64,000 nt of DNA from assembly GCA_015178975.1 (NCBI GenBank), contig WHVD01000109.1:186001-250000 (forward strand), given 5' to 3'. This DNA comes from Hysterangium stoloniferum (Eukaryota > Basidiomycota > Agaricomycetes > Hysterangiales > Hysterangiaceae). The translations under genes were made by a program, and so were the position numbers. The notes beneath the pieces are model-generated. The model was given only the letters and a program-made list of their open reading frames with translations, was not told where the DNA came from and made no database searches. Below, in pieces: positions 53,111-64,000 of this stretch; the stretch's first letter is position 1, and each line of letters opens with the position of its first letter.

Positions 53111-56100
53111 TTGCATTATTAAGACTCATGCACAATCCTCCGGCTACTAGTAAGCAAGGCTGTGGCAGCTTTTCAAGTTCAATTTTAGGTATCCACTAGT
53201 CTTATTTTACTATTAATGGATACCCAGCCAAAATCCATGACTGTGTTGTCAACTCACGACCGGCCCATGTACATGGATTGCTACCAGGTATGTTGTCCTT
53301 TTGTACAGACGATATACAAATCCATCGGATTCGGTGCTCCATATATCTTATACATTGACAGCCAGATAATATCACTTATGATCATGGAGTTTATATAGCA
53401 GCCAATGCTGGAACTAAACCGTAAAACTTCAAAACAGCTTTGCTTCTTCGAAGACCCCAAGCGACGTGCCTTATTTTCTACCAACGTGCATAAGTCACAT
53501 TGACATCCCATTAGTGGCGCCTTACGAACAGGACCAAATCCGCTCAGTAAAACGAATTTTGGACGTGGACGGTGGTACAGTCTTTTGATACGCAGTGTAC
53601 GTCTTTAACTTCTTAGTTTCATGCTGCATCTTACCAATGTATAGATTGAATGCCTTGACCAATCGAACGACTTCGTCTAGAGGGCAGTTGTAGTTCATAC
53701 ACACCGAGTTACTGTGATCCCATGCCTTATTTTCATCGATGACACAAGATGAGGAAACTAATAAGGGACATGATTGAATAGTCTGTCCCGTATTTGGATA
53801 CGAACCGACGGCCTCGCTTGAAATCAAAAAGTCGTCACAGTAGTCTGGCTAGTGCGCCACTACTATACTGACAAGGAATTATGTGACCTCAACTTCTACG
53901 ATGCCCAGCGAGCCGATATTCAGGGGTTAAAGGTGAAAAAGCTTGCCAGAGTGCCCCGTAGGCTGTGGTCGACATCCATAGATTTCAGGGTAAGCATATG
54001 ATCATTTCACATGTCTAATATTCGGCCCCTCTTTATCTCTTGTCATAGGGTGAGTCATGTTACACATCAATTCTAGATATGTTGTTAGTTGCCAGAAACT
54101 CGGCTTCCTAACCAATCAGAATTTTTCTGGATTTCGGAAACTTGCAATTTCCAGAAGGTTTATATACTATGTAGATATGATAGTACTCACATAAGTTAGC
54201 CGTGGCTGAGTGATTTTAATTATCACATGCGGTATCTCTTAGATGGGTTCACCGAAAGTTGAACGAACACTCAGACTACTATCACCCCATGTTTGAAAGT
54301 TGGAGCTGATGCGATGAGCACATCCCAGAGTCATCCGGTGGCCAGTGCGGTGCTAAGCTTGAGCTCAATCCGTCCAAATGCGATGCATGCCTACGCTACA
54401 TTGCAAACCGAGACTCCTGAATCAATGTCTCTCGCAACCGACACGATGACTGACAGGTTCCAGATGCATGATATGCCCGAGCCTGCTAGTGTTAAACATT
54501 TATAATGTAGAAAAGCTGCGACCCTTGATTTGGCCTACCCTTTTAAACCCGGCGCAACTGGAAGATATTGGAAAGACATCTGAGGAATGAGTTTCGCAAG
54601 AAAGCGCGACGCGCCAGTAGGCTTGCGAGCACTCCTGGCCACGATATTTGTTTGCATTGGACCAGAGTACGTAGTACACATCGCTAAGTTTTGAAACACT
54701 GGTGGTTCGGTTGGTCGGGGCGTTAGTCCGTTGCCTCAAGATCGGAAATGAATTACAATTAACCCATCACTTCATTCCCCTAAGTGTCAAAGTCGTGCAA
54801 CATGCCTCCATCCACCTGGAAGTCTCGTAGAGCCAGCATTCCTCGAAACCGAGGACAATAAGTCTTCCACTAGTGGGGAGTCCGTGACAGGGAGGCATGA
54901 AACTTTGTCTTTCGTTGATATTGGGTCCGAATATTTTTGTGCTCCTGCTTTCATCAGTAAAATGAGAATGTACTCCACTCCTCAGAGGACATCACCCGGT
55001 GTCAATTGATCACAGCACACTATAGAGACGGTATGTTCGCAATATTGTTCTCTCACCACTCTCGCTGCTCTCCTTGTATTTATAATATTTTAAATAAATA
55101 TTCAAATACAATTTTGAGTCGGAAAGCTATTATTTTGATATTATCAAGCATTAGTACTACTAGTAGTACTAATGCGACATTGAAATATAGAAATATGAAC
55201 CTTTTACGCTCGCCGATCATCATACAAATTCAAGTTTGAAAATCATCGCGCCGTTGCATTCAACCCCGCCACCACGACCGTCGCCTCATGCGTCTTACCT
55301 TCCTTGGAAGTGAAACCATCTTCCAATCCAACCCTCCTCCATTAGTCAGTTTAGCCCTGACACCAAACATTAGCGGTAAGAATAGAAACCTGATCACCGC
55401 CTCACATGCCAGTTCTTGAAAGTTCTTCCTGAAGAGCTATCAGGACATGTGGAACCTTTTGGACATTCTATCACGGAAATCCAGAATTTTTTGATGCGCT
55501 TTTATATCCTCTTGCTTATTCATGTCGATATCGACACGTTGGCCGGATGTCCTCAGTTCAGAAAATGAGGTGAACGTCTGGTTAGTTGGGGCAAAAATAA
55601 AATAAAAATACAAACTGCCGGGTACGCGACTGCAATCATCACCAACGAAGCGGGGCAAAGGGCGCCAGTAGAAAGCCTTGCAGGGCTATCCTTGGGCAAC
55701 AAAGCCGACAGCGTGGCGGATGATGTCTGCAAGCTTTCAGACACTTGACCTGTATAAATTAGATAACACGATTATACAACCAAATAGAAATATAAGGAAA
55801 AATGAGAATTCACCCCCAGCAGACAGTCAGTCTAGTATTTTCGGTGGGGGGACATCTGCAACTGTAACATTCGGAAGATGAATGAACCGGACTGACGGAA
55901 GAAAAATATGAAACTGATTAAGCCAAGCAAAGGGAAAGGCTGACACTATTGATGTAAATCACTCCATACCTCCTTCATTCTCTTTAGCCATAATTAACAT
56001 TTTGATGCTCAGTAGGTTGCGGAACATCAGGAAAGTGGGAAGATCAGTAAGTATGCCGTCTATATTGTCTAGAGCCATCTAGGAGAGCTAGCTAGCTCGG

Positions 56101-57469
56101 CTAGACACCCTACTTTCGCGAGATCCCTATTTACTAGCCGGTATAAAAGCTTACTATAGATATAGAGAGTCTAGGAAGGCTAGGGAGTCTACATAGTGGG
56201 TGTAGACATTCCCAAATCCCTGATGAAGCCAATGGATGGGCTGCACTTTCCTAAAGTAGCTACATGTAAATCGTCATCTGCAATTGATGAAGATGTGCAC
56301 GAATAGATAATGGGATGTCATGAAATATATTCAATTAAGAGACCGAAGGAAGTGAATTATGTATTGTGATGCCCTTACGAGCCTGAGCCCAGTGTCTGCT
56401 AAACATCAAGCGAAAAAGTGCGGGAATTGTAATCCTGGCCGTCTTACCACAGGCACACATTACCGATCGGTTCCACATCGTCTCAAACAACCCTCCTTTT
56501 TCTCCATCTGATCGTCTCTGACTTCGGCCGAGCCGCTCCTCTTTTCCCTAACTTACGGCACAGCCCCAATTATCCTGGGTTCCCTGCGCCGGTATCAGAT
56601 GTCTGCCGAAGGTATATAACTCTTGATAAACGTAGTTACAGTAGATTGATTTTTGATTTTTGTATCTTACGAACCCGCGACGACCCAACAGAGAAACCTA
56701 GTCCTGTCTGTGTTGACTGAGTGAGGTCAATCAACGACCTTACAGGAATCTAGATTAAACGGTTTTGGCCTGTTTAATTTGTAACTGATTTGTGCGCAAC
56801 ATTTACAAACACTGGTCGGTTCTTCCGGTAGCGATATACTTATGACGATATTAGATGAACGTGCATAGAATTCATATATAGTTGTTTCAAAGCTATGGCT
56901 CGCGATATTTGATCCATTGTGGAAGCCTCACATAATCGAGCTGTGTTTGGTTTAGATAAAGCCAGGCGCTCATAATTAATCTTATCAAAACTTAGCAGAT
57001 CTAACCATGAATGCTCGTGATAAATGGAAGAGTCAATTTACACATGGTGTCATAGCTGTTCGTTAGGAACCATCAATATTTATTAATAGTTTGATTAAAT
57101 CGCATGTCTTGATCCCAAATTTTCGCAATTGCATCGGCGCTGCACTAACGATAATGAAAAGAAAAGATGAAAGGATGTGCAGTATTCGGGTCTCTGTGGC
57201 CGGTAAGGGTGTAGTGATGTTGCGCACAAGGTTCGCGTGTTTCGATGTGGGGTAGATTGTGATAAGTTTGATGCATCCTTCCGCACTGGCAAAGGATGTA
57301 TATTTAGCTCATCTGTCTGATGAATTTGTAGATCTTAGCGAGTGAACCTACGACACAACAGCTATTGGTGAATTACATGGTTTGAAGGGCTAGACGCCTA
57401 GCGAGGAGGTATGGATGTGTTTCAGCACTTGACAGAACGAGATGTGATGCATGTCATTACTTGTTTGAA
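53111..57469. other. Long stretch without a recognisable gene
   Basis: Host-like base composition. Open frames of 60-100 codons occur (for example minus 53827-53522, plus 54293-54505, minus 55744-55553 reading SESLQTSSATLSALLPKDSP), none with family features. Short inverted words appear at 56080-56215 (TAGACACCCTAC and GTGGGTGTAGAC). Decayed genes or very intron-rich genes cannot be excluded. Confidence 0.4.
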
Positions 57470-58605
57470 ATTGGGGCCAACGGTAGAGGTATCATGTACG
57501 AAATCCTCAACGGAGATATTTGTGGAGAGCCGCCTCGATAACGGCATTGTTGTCGGGAGCCACGTTTGTAAACCAAGCTATGAACCCATATGTACTGGAG
57601 CCATACGTCATGGTAAAATATTAGCAGACTCATTTTGCATGAGGAACATATGTCTGGCAATTCTTCCGAAGTCGTGGTCCAGATCTGACCGCCGACATGC
57701 CGAGTGGTAGCGGTCGGCTGCGGCCTTGTCCAGGAGTTTGCTCCCGTGATGTTCACATGGACGTGTTAATGTAATTAAACTAACATTAGGCGTAGCATCG
57801 TTATTCTACGGCATTAAGACTATAATAACTACAATATAGTTTCCTATCGACACAAACCAAGCCATCCGAGATGCAGGGGTTAAATTTTAATATTTACAAT
57901 ATACAGCACGATTACCTTGAGTTGAGTACATGGGAACTTGCATAGTATATATGCAACCAATACGTATTATCAAAACTGAATTATGTCCCTCGCATGAATA
58001 TCAGGAGCCCATTCAGTTTTGCTAATACGCATTGGTTGCATATACATATACTCTATTATGTCGTGCGTGACTAGGAATTTGGTATATATATATAAGTAGT
58101 ATCTTGTATGTAGTTCATCACACGTTCGCAACGCGTTCGCGTGTACTCAACTAAACGTGTCGTATATTGTAAATATTAAAACTTGACACCTTCATCTAGG
58201 ATCGCTTGGTTTGTGTTGATAAGAAACTATATTAGGAGTGATTATAGTCTTAATGCCGTAGAATAACTATGCCACGACGAATACTAGTTTAATTACATTA
58301 AGAAGTCCGTATGAACATCAAGGGAGCAGACTCCTGGACGAGGGTTCAGTCGATTAGTACCACTCGGCATGTCGGTCAGACGACTTCGGAAGAATCGGAC
58401 ATATGTCCCTCATGCAAAATGAGTCTACCAATATTTTACCATGACTTATGGCCGTAGTTGACATATGGACTGATGGATAAGCATTGGTCCGGGCTGAGTT
58501 GACGAAAACGAGCAACATTGGTTTACAAACGTGGCTATACTCGAGAACAACGCCGTTATCGAAGTTACTCTCGGCAAATATGATATCCTTGCCATTGGCC
58601 CCAAC
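57470..58605. repeat. 1.1-kb imperfect palindrome
   Basis: The left arm (about 57470-57990) is the reverse complement of the right arm (about 58002-58605), diverged by substitutions and indels. Matching pairs include TTGGGGCCAA with TTGGCCCCAA, CATTTTGCATGAGG with its complement near 58420, and ATGCAACCAA with TTGGTTGCAT at the centre (about 57996). Open frames across the arms (97-99 codons) show no known family. It ends about 150 bp upstream of the intact methyltransferase gene. Confidence 0.85.
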
Positions 58606-58752
58606 TCATGTGGGGCTTCTTTTATTTATATATTGGTAATATTCCAACAGAAGATACCTTCCGAGCCATATAAAACCTCTTCATGACCCGCCTTTGTTTA
58701 TACCCCAGTCCAATCCAATCGTTAAAATTTCACATCGAATTTGGAGAAATTC

Positions 58753-59530
58753 ATGTCTATCCCAATGAGGGTCCCTATGCTCCTGCTCGCAGCTCTCGCA
58801 CATCATAAAGGCCTCCAGCCACCAAATCCTCCTCCCACGAAGTCTGATAGAGTTAAATCCAGATCAAGTTTGTTCGAAGTTAGTCCGCGCTTTACTGCCT
58901 TCGTTATGCAGGTCAGTAAGCGTTTTTTATTTACATTCACAATGCTAAAGCTGTATTCTAACATAGGCTTTTGCTCTTCCCCTTTTATTCCTAGAAGTAA
59001 TATCAATTGTACTGCTTCCTTTGAAAGCGTCTAATGCCTTGATTGGCACGGCCGTCACCACCATATGTCCTGCAGGACCTACAGCAACCGAGTTCACCAC
59101 ATTACAAGCCACGTTTATCGCCGGAGTGACCATGATGTTTATCGGCGGACTCACCCGAATTTGGTGTTACAGGGCTTTGGGTACGCTATTTACCTTTGAA
59201 ATAACCATCCGGCCCAACCACAAACTCGTTACATGGGGACCATACGCCTATCTTCGTCACCCTAGTTATACGGGGGCCCTCTTTTTGATTTCCGGGACCG
59301 TCCTCACTACACTTGGTCCCAATGGTTATGCGGTCACCTGTGGCATCATGGCCAAGTCCACTACTATCCGGTGGCTACTGCGGTCGTGGGGTGTATGGTC
59401 ATTTTATGTCATTTATGCCGTCTTTATTCGCGGACCTGTGGAGGATGCGGAGCTTGAGAAAACGTTTGGGGAAGAGTGGAGTGATTATGCGCAGAGAGTA
59501 GTGTATAGGTGTATTCCGGGTATCTATTAA
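58753..59530 (+). CDS. Isoprenylcysteine O-methyltransferase (Ste14/ICMT-like)
   Basis: Two exons, 58753-58915 and 58995-59530, total 699 nt (232 residues), close to Ste14 (239). The intron (79 nt) has donor GTAAGC and acceptor TTCCTAG. The start is ATG 58753, reading MSIPMRVPMLLLAALAHH; an upstream in-frame TTG is not used. Hydrophobic segments (IVLLPLKASNALIG, FIAGVTMMFIGGL) precede the catalytic C-terminal part RIWCYRALGTLFTFEITIRP, then NHKLVTWGPYAYLRHPSYTG, the diagnostic ICMT signature, and EEWSDYAQRVVYRCIPGIY. The enzyme methylates the C-terminal prenylcysteine of CaaX proteins (Ras, mating pheromones) at the endoplasmic reticulum. A TATA-like CATATAAAA lies about 80 bp upstream. A broken paralogue is at 48985. 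Confidence 0.93.
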
Positions 59531-60069
59531 TTATTCACAATATATATATAACAAATAAGGTTACTGCCACGAATAATAAGTACGTTGGGTCAATGAAGAA
59601 GGCATGCATAACACCTCAGTCGACACGTAAGTGGGAAATCGACTGGGGTGTGACGTATCGGTTAATGGGTAATTATATGAATTCGGAACAATGGGGAAAA
59701 ATAGAACGAATGAAAGTGAGACATAAAAGAACAAGTAACCAATGCTTCGAGATTCAATGCAGAACCATGTCCAAGCTACTCATACTCCCACCAGCCACCC
59801 TGTAGACATGATATCACATTCACAGATAAAACCGTTAGGTGACAAGTACCCCGTCAACGCACCAAGTCAGGTGGACATCGTGGCAGTATAGCCTGGGTGG
59901 CGTACATGAGAGTATGGCCCGGATGTAACCAGTTTATGGTTATCCCACCATGTTTCGCGCAATCTCAAAATAATAAATTTCAAACCTGGTTTACCCAAAG
60001 GATTGGGAACATTAGTATTGTCATGGCTATTTGTTCTTAGTGCCTTGTGAATATTGGGAAGAATTCAAG
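59531..60069. other. No gene recognised
   Basis: Downstream region of the methyltransferase gene. An open frame of 98 codons (59509-59805) overlaps the end of the gene in another frame and lacks family features. Confidence 0.4.
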
Positions 60070-60174
60070 ATGACGGCAGAGATCCGAGGATTCATCGCTT
60101 TATTCGCAGCCTGGCTGACCCTGCCGGGTGTTGCATGCTGCGACATCGGGCCACCCGTAGTGCAGGGGCCATGA
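60070..60174 (+). CDS. Possible small secreted peptide or remnant
   Basis: 34 codons: MTAEIRGFIALFAAWLTLPG, then VACCDIGPPVVQGP. The start looks like a cleavable signal peptide (charged start, hydrophobic core, small residues at the end). The open text continues in another frame as TYLSNRLLTGILGSRG to a stop at 60317, so it may be a frameshifted remnant of a longer secreted protein, or the first exon. Too short to name. Confidence 0.3.
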   Translation: MTAEIRGFIALFAAWLTLPGVACCDIGPPVVQGP

Positions 60175-60539
60175 CCTACTTGAGTAATAGGCTCTTGACG
60201 GGAATATTAGGGTCAAGAGGCTACGAGAAGTTGACTCCACGCACAGGAACGGGAAGTCTATGCGTCGTGGAAGCAGTGATAATTTACATGTCGAGCGCAG
60301 GAACAGAGTTAACTTAGACGATACAAAACTACTCATCTTTTAAATTGGGATTGTAAAACCCTACAATGATGATGAAAGCTGCTAGAGCGATTGTTTCATT
60401 GCATCAAAATCCTTTGAAACCATCTTTAATATGTAGTAGGATATTCCTGAGGGGGTGAGAATATGTTCTATATTGAGCTTTAATAACGGATCAATCATCT
60501 AACTTGAGAAGCAGCATACCAGCTGTCAGCAGTGAGAGG

Positions 60540-61130
60540 TGTGGTGTTGTAAGGGGCTATTGCATGCTACTGATCACAAGAACAACCAAGGCTGTTATAC
60601 CATACCACACATACCACAGGGCTACAAGGTACTGATTATGTCTGACAACCATTCTTCAATCACCACATCCTATATTTCTCCAATATTGTTTGCCACTCAT
60701 TTTTCTTGCCGTTGAACTTCATATATGAATGGCCAAGGTCATTAGATTATACCTCAGTCAATTCACACTGTGCATCAACTGAGGTATGTTACCCATCTCT
60801 AGTTCATTTCCAACAATAGTATTAATTCATTTTTTTTTATGGTAGATATTATATTTGTTACAGGTTATGGGCCCCATCTCAAGTTACTAGAAATTACTAC
60901 AATAAACCAAACTGAACCTTGAAACTGAACTTGTGGATGGATTGTTGAAAAGTATTGCACACTGAACCAAACTGGACCAAACTGTCACTATGCTTGAAAA
61001 GTGTGCACTGAACCTGAACTCTGAACCATTTTTGACGATGATCACACTGAACCCTGACACAACTGTGATATTGACCAACTGCACTGATACCTAACACAAA
61101 TTTAACCTTGATTCCTGTCTCCAGCTCACA
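60540..61130 (+). mobile_element. Copia-type LTR end, primer site and leader
   Basis: The LTR ends TATTTGTTACA at 60863 and is followed by GGTTATGGGCCCC (60864-60876), a half-tRNA-iMet primer site, and then by a leader rich in ACCAAACTGAACC resembling the Copia-2 leader (TTGAAAAGTGT...CACTGAACCTGAAC in both). In the LTR at 60752-60790 is the stem-loop ATACCTCAGTC / AACTGAGGTAT. The 5' end of the LTR (perhaps near 60545) is not fixed. Confidence 0.7.
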
Positions 61131-63360
61131 CATCTGAATCCTTCATCTGAAACCTCCAAGGATCCCCCAGCACTAGTTTTCTCCACTCACTTAATCAAGA
61201 ATACATCCTGGAGAGTTTTCCCCAAGACCTGAAGGAGGAGATACTAGAAAGATTTCGAGAAAGGTCAATCCCTCCTGCAAGTAAACCTCCTCATCTCCCA
61301 CCCTCTCACATTCTAGAAACAGACAGAGGACAAGGGACTAATGAGCCAGGAACCCCCTGTCATCAATGTCATGTTTGGGCCCAAAGTGGTATCCCCCTTC
61401 ACCATCATTGGCTCGGTCAATACCCCTGTAAGGACTGCAAGCAATCAGAACTACTTGTCATTTGCAACTACTGTCATTGAAGGGATTATGGGGTGAATAC
61501 CAGGAAGAGGTTCACTATACCCAAGCCATAGTCAGTGGCCCTTGCCCATTCAATGAAATCTGTTCCTCTCTCCAGGTGGACTACCTGATAGATCATCTGA
61601 TATCTCTAGTGATACAGACTCTGGAGATAATCGGGGAAGGGAAGGATGAGGTCACAGGACTCCAAGAGCTTCTGGAGCTACAGGAGGAAATTCTAGGGTC
61701 CATGCTTCTGATGCAAACACCAAACCACTGATTTTGAACACCAATGATCTTAAGATCAAATGGTCAGACCTCCCTAAATATGACAGATGTCAATCAAAGG
61801 CTTTAGATTATATAATGGACATCATAATTTTGTCTGAGATTTCCAAATCTATAACTACATTATTAGGGATTGCCCTCTCCTGGAGACTCAAAAGGAATGC
61901 AAAGGTTTGGTGGAGCATGCTAGATCATGAGCATCATACTGAGTTCAGTCAATCCTATGGTCTTTTCTCTGGAGCATTGTTGAAGGTTTATTAGGGACTC
62001 ACTGGTGGGAATCCTTATCTCTAGAATGGGAAGAGATGAGATTCCATCAACCTAGTCACAATCGAGAGACCCTGGCAAAGTACATTCAGAGGAGGGACAA
62101 ACTCTATCATTTCCTATATGGATTTTATCAAGATTGAGAAGAGGAAACTCACAGACTAATCCTTACTCTACCTACAGAATGTCTATACCTAATACAAGGA
62201 TAATCAATCAACAATATCATGAGCCTCCAAGCTCATGCCAACAACCTGCAGGAAGCCCTGATTAACACTTGGAACCAAACACACAGAGAGATATTTCATC
62301 CCTTTTGACCTAGAATTATGATTGCTGAGAAAGAAGGACCAGAAACCAAGATCCAGGGACTTTCCTTACCCTCTCACTCTACTCATCTCCATCAAGTCCT
62401 CATTGGTGAAGTTGAAAACAAAGGTGCAATGAAAGCCATTAGAACAGAAAAAACCAGTTCAATGCAAGGGAAACAACATGGGAAACTCTTCTTCCAAAGA
62501 AGTGAAAAAAGGATTAGCACCAGACCCCCCAAGGAGTGTTGGATCTGAAGAAGTGTAGAACACTTCAAAGAGACTGTCCTCATTTGGGTAAAATGGCTCA
62601 TTATGTTTTGCTGAATCAATGCTCTGGACAGAATCCCTCAGATGAGGTGGAGGAACAAATATTATATGAAGCAGTTTATGGACTAGATGTAGGAGCATGA
62701 GTATATAATGCTGAGAACAAATCAATTTTTATTTCCACTTATACTCCTTCCCCTGAAAACAACAATGCAACTAAAGGGAGATCAGAAAATGACAAAGAAG
62801 AATACACAGAGGTATATATTTCGATATCCAACAAGGATTTCATGAGGAGGGGAGACCATTTAAGGAGGAAGAGGACTCGAACATTCCAGACCAACAGTTC
62901 TGTCATAACACTCAGCTAGACCTTAGAAAAGAAGGAAAGCAACTGAGATGCAGTACCCCCAAGCTAGTAAACTAATGAAGGAGGATACCTCTATCATATA
63001 CTGAAAGAGGGAACCACCTGGAGGGTACTCTACCATTGGTATCTCAGTGCTGCATGTATTTGGCAAAATAGGGAGTCCTGATAGTGAAGAGCCCATTAAG
63101 ATCAGACTGGATACTGGAGCTGATCTATCCCTCATGTCAGAAGAATTCTATCAGGAACTGAAGGATCAGCCTAAACTGAAACAGGGACTTAAGCTATGAT
63201 TGATACAACTCACCAGGAGTGCCAAGGTATTAGGATATGTTAGTGTCCTTATCTATCTTCAGGACAATAAGGGAACTCTATTACAATTGAATGCTGAAAC
63301 CTACATCATGTGAGGAATGCCATGCTGATCCTCTTGGGAGAGGATTTTTACATCAACTAT
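61131..63360 (+). pseudogene. Gypsy-2 gag-protease pseudogene
   Basis: Reads VINVMFGPKVVSPFTIIGSV, NQNYLSFATTVIEGIMG, LFLSPGGLPDRSSDISSDTD, then DLKIKWSDLPKYD and DIIILSEISKSITTLLGIAL (gag), and farther on IRLDTGADLSLMSEEFYQEL (63100-63160), where LDTGAD is the aspartic-protease catalytic motif, and ILLGEDFYINY just before element J-C. Stops and frame changes are frequent. The protease would mature the polyprotein. Homologous gag lies at 39024-39764. Reverse transcriptase is missing in the window. Confidence 0.85.
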
Positions 63361-63850
63361 GGAGGACATCTGAAAACTATTAAGTATACCAAATTCTAAT
63401 ATACTCTAAAGGTCATTTAAACATCTGGGATGTGATTCAAACATAATTTGGTTTTTAAAACTTTCAAAAAGTTTTAAACTCTCTCGTACATTACAAACTA
63501 AAGAATCTTTCTGGACATGAGTAGACAATAAAAAAAATTAGTAGTTTGAAACACTAATACTTTTAAAAAATAGATACCTTTAGATAGTCCATTCCATGCA
63601 TATGTACAGTATATCATTGGCACCTCTAAATACATATGTATTACTTGGAATGGATCTGTCAATCTGAACAGATTTCTACTTGATTCAACATACCCAGAAT
63701 ATATAGGTGATTTCACCCAACTAAGAAAGCCACAGGACAAAAAATTTCCAATGATATCTCACATATTTTACTGGGAAATAACTACAGTTTAGCTTTTAAA
63801 AAACAAATTACTAACAAAAGTATTAGCAAGTATTTATATAACTTGGAAAA
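63361..63850 (+). mobile_element. Noncoding element J, copy C (5' part)
   Basis: Starts GGAGGACATCTG, following ACTAT, inside the Gypsy-2 protease. Similar to copies A and B up to about 63830 (AAAGTATTAGCAAGTAT), then diverges. Beyond it the sequence GGGACAAAACTGTCCCAATG recalls the Tc1 inverted repeat but no element could be closed before the window ends. No right end or duplication is visible. Confidence 0.75.
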
Positions 63851-64000
63851 CTATATAGGGGACAAAACTGTCCCAATGTTTTAATAATTCCCATTAAATA
63901 TTGTATAACTGATCATATAAATTTCCTAAAATGGCGAAAATATTCTACCAGATGCCCTAGCATACTAACTTTCATATTCCCAAGTATTACACAATACTGA

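Noticed and set aside
53216-53398. Small gene with an intron at GTATGTTGTCC...TACAG
   Set aside because: The supposed intron would be about 20 nt, too short, and the joined text has no family features.
53780-53860. tRNA gene on the minus strand
   Set aside because: There is a B-box-like GGTTCGTATCC and an A-box-like TGGCGCACTAGCC, but no acceptor stem or anticodon arm can be folded; at most a tRNA-like remnant or SINE head.
57411-57756. Genes on either strand of the palindrome arm
   Set aside because: Open on both strands without start context, domains or splice sites; the other arm does not keep the frame.
63860-64000. Second Tc1 element at the right edge
   Set aside because: Only GACAAAACTGTCCCAATG resembles the Tc1 repeat; no TA-CAGTGGCTC end and no further similarity.

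Overview
The window reads as nuclear DNA of a filamentous basidiomycete, most probably an Agaricomycete. The basis is an intron-rich F-box gene of the type expanded in mushrooms, Ste14-like isoprenylcysteine methyltransferase genes with a short intron, a U2 snRNA gene, and a transposon mixture (Helitron, Copia, Gypsy, tyrosine-recombinase retroelement, Tc1/mariner, LINE) typical of these genomes. I cannot name a species.

About three quarters of the window (roughly 1-20,930, 24,387-47,030 and 60,540-64,000) is a transposon graveyard. Nearly all transposon genes are broken by stops, frameshifts or later insertions. The dominant object is the solo LTR. Seventeen LTR-type insertions can be delimited base by base by TG...CA-like ends and a 5-bp target-site duplication (exact or near-exact), and many sit inside other elements, so the order of insertion can be read. 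Left to right: a Helitron RepHel pseudogene (minus strand, 1-5,228) split by two solo LTRs; a 1.3-kb minisatellite field; Copia pseudogenes; a Tc1/mariner element (16,767-19,222) inside a Copia LTR and itself split by a solo LTR; an LTR inside an LTR (19,367-20,930); a small island with a hypothetical exon and an apparently intact F-box gene (21,200-23,710); a 5'-truncated LINE; a four-level nest (24,531-29,342); Gypsy and Copia fragments; a miniature LTR element (37,927-39,023); and a degenerate tyrosine-recombinase retroelement (about 41,545-47,030, minus).

The right-hand part (47,180-60,540) is richer in CpG and looks more like host DNA. It holds a rearranged methyltransferase pseudogene (48,985-50,312), a U2 snRNA gene (about 52,655-52,845, minus) with its 5' flank duplicated at 47,179-47,735, a 1.1-kb imperfect palindrome, and an intact methyltransferase gene (58,753-59,530). 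Copia leader and Gypsy gag sequences resume at 60,540.

The best candidates for something undescribed are a roughly 30-bp motif kept about 50-90 bp inside the 5' end of otherwise dissimilar LTR families (eleven sites), a stem-loop next to the LTR end/primer-binding site of the Copia-like elements, a noncoding element (J) with 5-bp duplications but non-LTR ends, and the inverted-duplication history of the methyltransferase locus. All product names are my own reading of the sequence; no database search was run.
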